A DNA stretch of 64,000 nucleotides from Erinaceus europaeus (lineage: Eukaryota > Chordata > Mammalia > Eulipotyphla > Erinaceidae): the NCBI RefSeq assembly GCF_950295315.1, contig NC_080165.1, positions 7,628,417 through 7,692,416 of the forward strand, read 5' to 3'. Every line of letters starts with the position of its first letter. Position 1 is the first letter of the stretch. Positions 53,536-64,000 of the stretch are shown piece after piece. The translations under genes and the position numbers were made by a program. The notes beneath the pieces are model-generated. The model ran no database searches, had not been told where the DNA came from, and was given only the letters and a program-made list of their open reading frames with translations.

Positions 53536-54600
53536 GTATAACCTATTGCATGGGGTGCATATTATCTTATTCACAAGTCATTTCACAAGTTTAGACTCTT
53601 TCTGGAACTAATGAACCAGCAACAGTTTTCAAACTTTGCTTGAATCGTGTTACCTAGAACTACACAGATTGACTGCAGAGCCTTCAGGTAACAGTGTGAG
53701 ATGACAATGGTAAACATCACTGGTTCTCAGCCACAGTTCCCAAATATCCCTATTCCAAGCACGAAGAACAAACCTTTTTTTTACTTGAACCAGATAGCCG
53801 AGTGGCTTATTTTATCAAGTACGTGAGCTGAAGTGACTCAAGGACAGTGGTATGTTTAAGACATCCTGCAACCACCCCACCCCACCCCCCACCCCCACTT
53901 TTGCACTGATTAGGAGAGAACAAGTGCACACGGAGCAGCTATAAGACTGAAGTCACCTGGGATGTTAAACTCCATCTGGGAGGACAGCTGCCTTGGAAAG
54001 TTAATTTTCAAAACATTTGGTAATGATTACAGGATGCTAAGCCAAGCTATTTGTCATCTTTGAGCCTCTGATGTGCTCACATAGAAAACAGGCTCCCAAT
54101 AACTAATCCGCAGGAAATTCATGAGTAAATATTGTGAACTTAAATAAAACGTACCACTCTGGGCTGAGGAAAAAGAAAAGGGCTTCATTTCAGAATTGAT
54201 GGCACCTTTGGGGGAGAGAGGTATGCCAAGGAAGGGGGCACTGGGGGCCTTTCTCAACCAGGTTTGGAACAAAAATGTATTTATAAGGAAAGAGAAGAAG
54301 TCATGTGTGGTGGAAGCTTGCAACACACTGAGAGTTTCAAGTAGCAAGATGCTCGGCTGTGAGGGCATGCATTCACATTTATGTGAGCTGATACAAGTGG
54401 TATCTGTTATAGGGCAGGAAGCCCATACTAGATGAAAGAACATGCAAACGAGGAAGCAAAAAGTTCAGGGCAGCATTTTATGTTCAGGTTGAAAGAAGCA
54501 TCCTAAGCTTCCATAGCTTTCCCATAGTGCTGAAACCTAGAAGCAGGAAGGAGCATCATGGCATGCTGTGCCTAAGAAAAGCAAAGGAATAAAAACAGAA
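53536..54600. other. Unique intron sequence
   Basis: No gene or repeat recognised apart from a short CCCCACCCC run near 53877-53898. Confidence 0.5.
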
Positions 54601-55030
54601 TCCTCAAGAGATAACTGCTCCCCTTATTTATCACAATATTATTCACAGTAGTCAGTTACAGAAATAGCTTCAATGTCAGGAGTTGGGCGGTAGCTCAGCG
54701 GGTTAAGCGCACATGGCGCAAAGCACAAGGACCAGAGTAAGGATCCGGGTTTGAGCCCCCGGCTCCCCACCTGCAGGGGAGTCGCTTCACAGGTGGTGAA
54801 GCAGGTCTGCAGGTGTCTGTCTTTCTCTACCCCTCTCTGTCTTCCCCTCCTCTCTCCATTTCTCTCTGTCCTATCCAACAGGGATGACATCAATAACAAC
54901 AATAATAACTACAACAACAATAAAAAAGGGGCAACAAAAGGGAAAATAAATAAATAAATAGCCAAAATGTCAATCCACAGGTATATGGATAAGGAAGGTC
55001 TGGTATATAAATAAATGGGACTTCAAAAAC
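54601..55030 (+). mobile_element. Old L1 ORF2 3' fragment split by SINE-A
   Basis: ATTATTCACAGTAGTCAG before the SINE and AAAATGTCAATCCACAGG with ATGGATAAGGAAGGTCTGG after it keep the order of the L1 ORF2 C-terminal coding region. Confidence 0.7.
54679..54955 (+). mobile_element. SINE-A copy
   Basis: Complete copy with duplications aaatagcttcaatgtca (54662-54678) and aaatagccaaaatgtca (54956-54972). Confidence 0.94.
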
Positions 55031-55079
55031 CAGAACGGGCAAGAGTCTGATTGACTTAGTGATGGCCATTTTGGGCAAC

Positions 55080-56440
55080 ATGAGACACCCTATCAGCAGG
55101 AGTCCCAGTCAGGGCATTCTCACATTTCCCCATAGACACTGTGGTCCTAGACCTCTCAGGAATCCCTCTGTTTGCTATCACTAGTCACTCCAATGAGAAT
55201 GTCTTCACTGGCCCTTTCATGGGCCTCTCCAGGACTTTCTTCTCACTACAACCTAGCACTAGTAGGGATTGCCCCACTCTGTAGAGAGGCTGGTCATCCT
55301 ACTTGAAGAGGATTGAAGCTATAACAAGTGTAGCCTAGAACGCCCCTAGATGTGACCATGGACTGTGAGCTCAGACTAACAGAGGCCCAGAGGTCATACA
55401 GGACCCTGTGCTAAATACAAAGATACACGGGCTCCAAGTGAGATCGATGGGGTAAACAGTTAAATATATATATGTATATATAATTAACTGCCTTAACCCA
55501 ATGTCCAGTGTGTCCGGAGCCCCACCTCCCCAGAGCCCTGCCCCACTACGGAAAGATAGAAACAGGCTGGGGGTATGGACCCACCTGCCAACACCCATGT
55601 CCAGCAGAGAAGCAATTACAGAAGCCAGACCTTCTGCAGCCCTGAATGGTCCTGGGTCCATACTCCCAGAGGGATAAAGACTAGGGAACCTTCCAATGAT
55701 GATTTTAAGTGGTAATTCCATTCTCCACTCTCACACCATCCTCCCAGATAATATTTCTAGTCCATTTTCATGTTAGCTGTTAAGCTCAAGCCAAGATTAC
55801 TAAAGTGCTGGGATCCTTGAAACATCTCTAAAATAGAAATCCTAGCTTCTTTCCACCCTAGGCTCCCTATTCTCATTGGCTCTAGTCTTACTCTTTGTCC
55901 TCTGTTTATAAAAAGTTTTGTTCTTCCTTTTGTCTTAACCATCTTTCAGCCACCAAGTTTCAGATGTTACTATGATCCTATCCTGACCTCCCTGGTCAGG
56001 TGACATCATCAATGTGTCCCAGAACCTCACCTCTTTAGAGCCCTGCCCCACTAGGGAAAGATAGAAACAGGCTGGGGGTGTGGATACACCTGCCAACATC
56101 CATGTTCAGTGGTGAAGCAGTTATAGAAGCCAGAATGCCTCCATTCTGCACACCAAAAAGAATTGTGGTTCATGCCCCCAGAGAGGGAAATACTAGGCGA
56201 AGATGACCAGAGAATTCTGAACCCCAGCTCAACTGGGACCTGGAACTTTTGTGACCAGGTACCTTCTTCCCCCTCCCCCATTACGGAGAGGGAAGAGAAT
56301 TGGAAGAATACCTGCGGAAGTAAGGTCCTGTTTCCCTGACCTGAGAGGGAAAGGAGAAAGGAAGAGCACCTGGAAGTTGTAATGGATATATGAGTGGCTT
56401 AGAAAGGAGGAGGAGGTGGGGCTTTACAAGTGAGCAAAAA
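55080..56440 (+). mobile_element. Two adjoining repeat X copies
   Basis: The first copy (about 55080-55715) lacks its middle: GGGCTCCAAGTGAGATCGATG jumps to TGTGTCCGGAGCCCCACC. The second (about 55716-56440) restarts upstream at CACTCTCACACCATCCTCCC and ends with the X' type 3' sequence (AAAAAGAATTGTGGTTCATG, GATGACCAGAGAATTCTGAA). Confidence 0.75.
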
Positions 56441-56639
56441 CAGAAATAGCATGGGTCAGCCATCTTTGCCCGAATGACCCACATGCTTCTCTGGTATGTG
56501 TCTTGTCATTTTCTTTTCTGACTAAAAGTTTAAAATATGGGGGGACCCTATGAGAAATACTTTGCTAGAGTAAGAGGGGGGGGAGCCTTTAACAGCAGAA
56601 TAAAAATAACTCATCAGAGTCTTATAAGTAAAAAAAAAA

Positions 56640-56812
56640 ATCATATACCCAATGGAGTACTACTCAGCAGTTAAAAGACTATATTGATGTCCTCTGAGAC
56701 AAAATGGATGCACTTAGAGGTTATTATGTGTAATGAAGTAAGAAAGTGAAGGGCAGCTACCAGACAATTTCATTCATATATGGAATATAGATAAGTGAAA
56801 CATGGATACCTA
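56640..56812 (+). mobile_element. Short L1 ORF2 C-terminal fragment
   Basis: CAATGGAGTACTACTCAGC, ACAAAATGGATGCACTTAG and ATTCATATATGGAATATAG resemble the last part of L1 ORF2. Confidence 0.7.
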
Positions 56813-57480
56813 AAATAGACTCTCTAGCTTCTTCCAACACAAAGACCCCAAATCTCATCTGCTAGACTTCTACCTTTAGGTTCCTGACTACTAAACAATC
56901 TGTTCTGCTTTACATCTTAATGTTTTTCAGCCATCAAGTTGCAGATGCTACCACGACACCATCCAGACTTCCCTGGGCAGACGGCCTCACCACTGTGTCC
57001 CGGAACCCCACACCTCCCCAGAGCCCTTCCCCACTAGGGACAGACAGAAACAGTCTGGGGGGATGGATCCACCTGCCAACGTCCATGTCCAGCAGAGAAG
57101 CAATTACAGAAGCCAGACCTCCCACCTTCTTCACCCCATAATGATCTTTGGTCCATACTCCCAGAAGGTAAAGAATTGAGAAGCTTCCAATAGAGTGGAT
57201 GGGATATAGAACTCTGGTGATGGGAATTGTATGGAATTATACCCTTCTTATTCCAGAGGACAGTGTCCATTTTGTGACAACAGAGATGGATTTTGAGCAC
57301 ATTATACTAAAAAAAAAAAAATGAGACAAGTTACACAGGAAAAGAAAAGTAGTTTGATACACCTCAGGTGGAATCTAAAAAAAAAAAAATCCCACTCACT
57401 AAGCAGAGAGTAAAACCCCTCTTATCCTATGGTCTTGTCAATATTTCTATTTTATAAATAAATTAAAATTTGTTATAAAT
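56813..57480 (+). mobile_element. Repeat X, 3' half, with a small interruption
   Basis: CTAAAATAGACTCTCTAGC, TTTTCAGCCATCAAGTTGC, GAAGCAATTACAGAAGCC and GGAATTGTATGGAATTATACCC. The extreme 3' end appears at 57412-57480 (CCCCTCTTATCCTATGG) after about 155 unclassified bases. Confidence 0.8.
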
Positions 57481-57563
57481 TAAAATTTAGCATTCAAGAA
57501 AAAAACTGGTAAACCAGTCAATAGATGAAAATGACACTGTTTAGCTTTAAAAAAAAATTCTAT

Positions 57564-57826
57564 CGGGAGTCAGGCAGTAGTGCAGCGGGTTAAGCGCACA
57601 TGGCACTAAGGGCAAGGACCTGCATAAGGATCCGGGGGAGTGGCTTCACAAGCTTCACAAGCAGTGAAGCAGGTCTGCAGGTGTCTGTCTTTCTCTCCCC
57701 CTCTGTCTTCCCTTCCTCTCTCCATTTCTCTCTGTCCTATCCAACAACAACAACATCAATAATAACTACAACAATAAAACAACAAGGGCAACAAAAGGAA
57801 ATAAAGAAATAAGAAAAAAATACAAA
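57564..57826 (+). mobile_element. SINE-A with internal deletion
   Basis: Head present (GCAGTAGTGCAGCGGGTTAAG), then GGATCCGGGGGAGTGGCTTC. The B-box block has been lost. ATTCTATC and AATCTATC flank it. Confidence 0.87.
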
Positions 57827-57829
57827 AAA

Positions 57830-58867
57830 AAATCTATCCTATCATCTTATTCTTAGCTACTTTTCAAGTTTATTTAAACTAACCAGAAGCCTTAAGAAAC
57901 TCAGAACAAGTCTGAGCAAAACAGCCACTATATATATCCTACATCAAGTTTCTAATGGAAATAAGTCTGTAGAACACGCACATCTACAGTCGTAGATGCA
58001 AGCATGCATTCATACATATGTACAGTCTCAGAAGCCGACGTTTCTGACTTTTTCAGATAACATAAGTAATTATTCCTCTAGAAATACTAGATGTTAAAAT
58101 CTACTTATGGAAATGACTATAAAATCATTTCTAATTGTTTAATAAGTATGTTTTGAACCTGTGATACAGATAACTAAAGATAAATTCTGAAAACAAGCAC
58201 TGCATTGAAAGACAGAGAAATGTTTATGTTGTGTTAAACCATTCCATGAGATTTAGAGACAAAAGGCTCTACTTGTTAGAACCATGCAAATCAATAAATT
58301 CTACTTAATAAGGTGGCTAAAGTGTCCTCTGTGTGCATTCTGTTTCAGTCTGCATCTATAAAAAGTGACGTATTTCTAGTTACAAGACACACTAGAGATT
58401 TTTTTTTAAAGCATAATATGTTTTCAAAATAGTAATTAAACTTTTACTTAACCATTCAAATAAGAATGATTAAACACCATTAAAAATCAAGTTTTACTCA
58501 ACTCATTTTAGTTCTGATCGCTTTGTGTCAGCAATACATTAAATAAATTTTTTAAATCAAGATTTTAAGATGGAAAGAATCTTCTTGAAATATAAAAAAC
58601 AAAGAACAAAAACTCCCACATGACACTTTTAATGAAAGATTCCAAATTATAAAGATTTAATGGTGGAATAAAAAATATAGGTTCAAATTATTTTGTAAGT
58701 TACATTGTAAAACCTTCAGAGAATTATTCTATAAATAACTTATTTTCCAGCATGAACTATATCAGAGATTTCCGTCAGATTTAATATAAATTATCTGGAA
58801 AGGTCAAACTGAAATCATTATAGCAAACTGATACTGACAGTCAACATAAAACAGAAGTATCAAAAAA
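57830..58867. other. AT-rich unique intron sequence
   Basis: No recognised feature. Confidence 0.5.
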
Positions 58868-61235
58868 TGCTAGCCAACTGGATATAACAAAATTCTATCC
58901 AGCCAGATACAGCAATATACTAAAAATTTTGTACATCATGACCAAGTAGGACTTAGCTTAGAAATGCAAGGCTAGTTCAGTATATGTAAAGCAATAACTA
59001 AGATCCATCACATCAATAAAATAAAAACCAAAAGTCACATGAATATCTCAAAAGACTCAGAGAAAGCCTTTGACAAAAGCCAACATCCCTTCATGATCAA
59101 AACACTACAAAAAATTAGGATAGATGGAAAAGTCCTTAACCTTGTTGAGTCCAAATACAGCCAACCTACAGCCAACATCACACTCAGTGGAGAGAAACTG
59201 GAAGCATTTCCTACACAGGTCAAATCCTAACTGGACCGCACACTATCACCGTTACTATTCAACATAGTGTTGGAAATTCTTGCCAAAGAATTCAGGCAAT
59301 AAGGATACAAAGTGGAGGAAAAGTCAAACTGCCATTCTTTGCAGATGATATAATAGTACCCACAGAAAGACCTAGAGAATCCATCAGGAAGCTCCTGGAA
59401 ATTATCAAACAATATAATCAGGTGTCAGGCTACACAATTAACATATAAGAGTTGATGACATTACTTTCTGCAAACACTGAGTTAGAAGAAAAAGAAATCC
59501 ACAAATCAGTTCCACTCACTATAGCAGCAAAAACAATAAATTATCTAAGAACAAACAACAAAAGGAGTAAAAAAAAAAAAACGTGTATACTGAAAATTAT
59601 GAGTCACTCTTCAGGGAAATAGAAAAAGATACAAAGAAGTGGAAAGATATCCCATGTTCAAGGATTGAGAGAACTAGCATCATCAATATGTATATTCTAC
59701 CCAGAGCCATACAAGTTTAATTTGATCCCCATCAAGGTCCCATCATTTTTTAAGAGAAAAGAATAAACATTACAAACATTTATCTGGAACCAGAAAATAC
59801 CTAGAATCATAAAGCAATCTTGAGAAAAATAGAACAGAACTGGAGGCAGGCAACTGTAATCAAAACTCTGGTACTAGAACAAAAATAAACACAGTGGCAA
59901 ATGAAATAGAATTGAGAGCACAAAAAATAAGTCCCCATACCTACGGACATCTAGTTTTTTACAAGAGGGCTCAAACTATTAAATGAGAAAAAGAGAGTTT
60001 CTTATGCAGAATAGTAAAACTAAACCACTACATTTCACTACACATAAAAGTAAACTCCAAATGTAAAAAAAATTGGATATTAGACCATAAACTATCAAAA
60101 TACTTAGAGGAAAATTTTGGAAAAATTTTTTTCACCTAACTTTTATAGGCATCTTTAATGATTCAAGTCCAATTATAAGGAAGACAAAAAACAAATACAA
60201 AAAAAAAATCAATGGGACTACATCAAATTGAAAAAGCTTACTCAAAGCAAAAGAAGCCACCACCCAAATAAAGAGAGTCCTTATGGAATGGGAGAAGATA
60301 TTCACATGCCATACATCATACAAAAGGCCAATAACCAAAATATATAAAGAGCTTGCCAAACCAAGCTACAAAGAAGCAAATGACCCCATCCAAGAGTGAA
60401 AAGAAGATATGAAAATAACATTCACTAAAGAGGAGCTTCAAACAGCCAGAAGACATGATAAAAAATGTGCCACGTTATTGTTAGATAAATGCAAATACAA
60501 ACAATGAGATACCTATTCACTCCTGTGAGGATGTCATATATCAGAAAGGATAGTATCAACAAATGCTGGAGAGGTTGTGGGGACAAAGGAACCCTCCTGC
60601 CCTGCTGGTGGGAATGTGTAAATTGGACCATCCCCTATGAAGAGAAGTCTGGAGAACTCTCAGAAGGCTAGAAGTGGACCTCCCCTATGACCCTGCAATT
60701 CCTCTCCTGGAGATACATCCAAAGGAATCAAATACACCCATCCCAAAAGATCTGTGTATGTCTATGTTCATAGCTGCACAATTCGTAATAGCCAAAATCT
60801 GGAAGCAAACTTGGTGTCCAACAACAAATGAGTGGTTGAGAAAGTGGTGGTATACTACTTGGCTATTAAGAATGATAAATTCTCCTTCTTACACTCATCT
60901 TGGATGGAGTTTGCCTCAAGAGAGCTTCATTTTAAGTGAGATAAGGCAGAAAGAGAAGGTTGACTATGGGATAGAATCTGAGATTAAGAACATAAAAGGG
61001 AAACACAGAGTAGAACTTGGACTGGAGTTATTGCATTGCACCGAAGTAAAGGACTCATGGGGGCTGTGTGCAAGGTATCTTCAGGACCTGGGGCCTGATG
61101 GTGGAGGAAGATTCAGGCTGGGAGTCAGAGTGTCTTCAAGAAAACTGAGAAATATTACACATGTACCCAAAACTGTATCTACTGTATACCATTAATTCCC
61201 TCTCACCTACACACATGAACAAAAAAACAAACAAA
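58868..61235 (+). mobile_element. L1 element, 5'-truncated in the reverse transcriptase region
   Basis: About 2.3 kb from the ORF2 reverse transcriptase domain through the C-terminus and 3' UTR (GAACTTGGACTGGAGTTATTG, ATTACACATGTACCC) to an A-rich end near 61210-61235. It is more diverged than the L1 at 448-4560. Confidence 0.92.
58960..60950 (+). pseudogene. L1 ORF2 remnant, reverse transcriptase to C-terminus
   Basis: Broken frames encode recognisable ORF2p pieces: SKDSEKAFDKSQHPFMIKTL (59039-59230, the motif A region, where Ser replaces the first catalytic Asp of the usual IDAEKAFD), then an FADD-like CAGATGATATAAT stretch near 59341, and [19 protein letters not shown] with KIWKQTWCPTTNEWLRKWW near the end (60674-60860). 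Numerous stops and frameshifts make it non-functional. Confidence 0.88.
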
Positions 61236-61589
61236 ATGAAGAAGGGGGGGAAAGTGGAATTCTAAACCATTCATTCTGGATAAGACTCTCTCACCTTCCC
61301 CTAATGGAATGCTACATTCCCTAAAATGGTATTTCTCTTTTTGACCAACAATCTAGCGTCATCATTTTTCTGACTATAGAAAAGTTTCAAAACCTAGCTT
61401 CGCATTCAAGTCACATTATGTGCTTTTATAAAAAAAAAAAAATACTATTATCAGGGTCTACACCAGACATCGTGATAAACCGGTTCTGGGAGTTGGGTGT
61501 ACTACCTGTGTATTGCTTTTTTCTCTAGACATAACCAGGTTACATAGAGTAGATGTTGATATACAGGCATATTCTAGCAACACTAGCCT
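61236..61589. other. Unique intron sequence
   Basis: Nothing recognised. Confidence 0.45.
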
Positions 61590-61599
61590 GGAAAGTTCT

Positions 61600-61883
61600 T
61601 TTTTTATTTATTTTCCCTGTTGTTGCTCTTGTTGTCTTTTTATTGTTGTTGTAGTTATTATTGTTGTTATTGATGTCGTTGTTAATAGGACAGAGAGAAA
61701 TGGAGAGAGGAGGGGAAGACAGAGAGGGGGAGAGAAAGACAGACACCTGCAGACCTGCTTCACTGCCTGTGAAGCGACTCCCCTGCAGGTGGGGAGCCGG
61801 GGGCTCGAACCGGGATCCTTATGCTGGTCCTTGCACTTTGTGCCACCTGTGCTTAACCCGCTGAGCTACCTCCTGACTCCCCA
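61600..61883 (-). mobile_element. SINE-A copy
   Basis: Well-preserved minus-strand copy with ggaaagttct at 61590-61599 and 61884-61893. Confidence 0.94.
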
Positions 61884-61893
61884 GGAAAGTTCT

Positions 61894-62804
61894 AATATAA
61901 GATAAGGTTAGGATATAGATTTCAACACCATTTAATAGCAGTAAACACTGTGGTAGTGAGAGGAGACAGACTTGCTCAAATCTATACATGTACATGTAAA
62001 TTTAAGTCCTTAGCTTTCTCCAAAACATAGTTTCAGGAGCAGATAAGACTCTAAGATAGAATGAGGACTGGAAAACTGTCTATTATAAAAGAGTATGATG
62101 AAAAAATATATTTATGTTTTTTATGCATAGTCTTCTTTCAAAAGTCAAAACTAAGTGTACTTCTCTGCCGTACAGAATATTTAATGCAACTGTATACATT
62201 AATAATGTTTTATGTATAAAAATGATTGACTTGGGCTTTCACCATTGCCACTACAATTCAACAAAATTGGATTTAAATAAATTCCATCTTAGAAATAAAT
62301 TCCATCTTAGTAATATCATTTAGCTAAAAGAATGAGGAGAGAAATGAATGTTTTAGAACCTTACTTTCTGGGACTGTGAATCAAAATCAATTTATTTCAC
62401 TCCACTGGCTTTGATGCTACAGCTTCAGGTGATCACATCACAACACTACACCGCTTGCTTAACCTGTCAGGCCAGGGCTGGAAGCAGAACAGCTACTGAA
62501 GCATAAGAATCAAGAGTCCACTTGCGACATATCTGCTGTCAATCAGAAGAGACCTCACTGGTAATAATGAGGACGTCAGGCAGAAAGAGCCTCCAAGCAC
62601 TTTCCAGAACACCACAAGGCATTCCTGACAAGAGACAGCAGGAAGAAATACAACAAAAAGGAACCAAAAATCTGGAAACAAAACTGTTCCATCGATTTCT
62701 CATCATAGGTTCTTCCATCCATCTATTCTATTTTGTTCATAGGAAAAACAAAAGGCAGGAAAGACACGGGAGTGATGGGACTGATGTGTGAACTTAAACT
62801 TGCT
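61894..62804. other. Unique intron sequence
   Basis: No recognised feature. A small local duplication (AAATAAATTCCATCTTAG) occurs at about 62274-62310. Confidence 0.5.
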
Positions 62805-63300
62805 TATTTTTTATTTATTTATAAAAAGGAAACCCTGACAAAACCATAGAATAAAAGGGGCTCAACTCCACACAATTCCCACCACCAGAACTCCGTATCC
62901 CACCCCTTCCCCTGACAGCTTTCCTGTTCTTTATCCCTCTGGGAGTATGGACCCAGGGTCATAGTAGAAGGTGAAAGGTCTGGCTTCTGGAATTGCTTCC
63001 CTGCTGAACATGGGTGTTGGCAGGTCGATCCATATTCCCAGCCTGTCTCTCTCTTTCCCTAGTGGGGCAGGGCTGTGGGGAAGCGGGGCTCCAGGACACA
63101 CTGGTGGGGTTGTCTGTCCAGGGAAGTCTGGTTGGCATCATGCTAGCATCTGGAACCTGGTGGCCGAATAGAGAGCTAACATACAAAGCCAAACAAATTG
63201 TTGACTACTTGTGGACCTAAAGGCTGGAATATTGCATATGAAGAGTTGGGGGGTGGTCTCCGTTTTGTAGATAGCTAGTAGGCATATTTCAGTCATATTC
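62805..63300 (-). mobile_element. Repeat X copy
   Basis: Antisense: ACTCCACACAATTCCCACC, GGGAGTATGGACCCAGGG, GTTGGCAGGTCGATCC, CTAGTGGGGCAGGGCTGTGG, GTCTGGTTGGCATCATGC and TTTTGTAGATAGCTAGTAGG. Confidence 0.9.
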
Positions 63301-63867
63301 CAAAGCGACCACAAACATACTGAATTGCAGCCTCCTCTTCCTAGTTACACAGTCACACATCGTTGCAAGGGAAGACAAAGTAGATTATCCCAAGGTTCTT
63401 TTACAAGCCCAGCTAAGGATTTAAGACCAAAGGAAAAAGCATCAGCATATTTCCTAAGTTGTGTGGCTGCACTGCATTTACCTTATTTAATATGTGAAGC
63501 ACAGTTCAATATGAAGTTAAACTGTGATCTGGTTTTTTAAATAATGGGCAAAGAAAAATCTATCATTCCTGTAATTTCTATCTCATTAGTGGAAGGCAAG
63601 AGAAATATTAAAATCAACCTCCAGTTAGCTCCAAGCTTAACACATACAGTTCTTTCTGCTAAGAATCTATTCTCTAGTGTCAAGTGTTATTAATCCCAAG
63701 CTTGCACCCCAAAGGCTGACTTCTTATAGCCCAGTTACAGCTGAGTAACTATTCAAAGGTATATTCTAGTTCAGAGTAACACAAATTTACCTCTCTATTA
63801 AAAACGTGGTGGTTTTTTTTAATTGTTCACTGTGGGGTTAATGATTTCCATTATAGTCTTGTTGATG
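63301..63867. other. Unique intron sequence
   Basis: Nothing recognised. Confidence 0.45.
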
Positions 63868-64000
63868 ATTTTTTTAAAGATCCTATTGGACAGAGACAGA
63901 GAGAAATTGAGAGAAGGGGAGATAGAGAAGGAGAGAGATAGAGAGACACATGCAGCCCTGCTTCACCACTCGTGAAGCTTTCCCCTGCAGGTGGGGACCA
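63868..64000 (-). mobile_element. SINE-B, running off the window
   Basis: TATTGGACAGAGACAGAGAG, ATGCAGCCCTGCTTCACC and CCCCTGCAGGTGGGGACC: the tail and middle of an antisense SINE-B, cut by the window end. Confidence 0.88.

Overview
This is a stretch of mammalian nuclear DNA. The dominant repeats are tRNA-derived SINE families that I associate with hedgehogs (Erinaceidae), and the only host gene is EPM2A (laforin), so a hedgehog genome is the best guess; I could not search a database. EPM2A runs on the minus strand. The terminal coding exon 4 is at 36587-36864 and exon 3 at 50219-50460. They are separated by a 13.35 kb intron, with at least 13.5 kb of intron 2 to the right. Exon lengths (242 and 278 bases), phases, splice sites and catalytic residues all look intact. 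Exons 1 and 2 lie outside the window. Positions 1 to about 35.9 kb are downstream of the gene and contain no host gene that I can recognise.

Almost everything else is transposable elements, many nested. Names used below are local. SINE-A has a tRNA-like head (TAGCGCAGCGGGTTAAG, then GGTTCGAGCCC), a GGTGAAGCAGGTCTGCAGG hairpin region, a CT-rich stretch and a CAACAA-rich A tail; a long form adds about 70 bases ending in an ACCCTGGAGGC-like motif. SINE-B has the head GGTGGTGCACCTGGTTGAG with GGTTCAAGCCCCTGGTCCCC. SINE-C has the head ATAGCACAGTGGTTATGCAAA. SINE-D is a loose set of older tRNA-like fragments. Repeat X and its variant X' are an unclassified interspersed family of up to about 1.3 kb, found in more than a dozen pieces, with A-rich 3' ends and, in the best case, 16-17 base target duplications. 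L1 elements are decayed or internally deleted.

Endogenous retroviral material is concentrated between 1.3 and 37.8 kb: solo LTRs at 1334, 8392, 24326, 25556, 26612 and 33133; a 2.55 kb provirus at 30026-32574 with two LTRs, a tRNA-Lys-type primer binding site and a polypurine tract but no recognisable gag, pol or env; and a 5'-deleted single-LTR copy at 37161-37809. Most belong to one class II (betaretrovirus-like) family with 6-base target duplications.

The most surprising object is at 47039-48243 in EPM2A intron 3. It is a 5'-truncated non-LTR retrotransposon with an uninterrupted 391-codon frame carrying a reverse transcriptase YADD motif and a C-terminal CCHC motif. It resembles Jockey/CR1-group elements of invertebrates rather than mammalian L1, and it splits a hedgehog SINE, so it is a real germline insertion.
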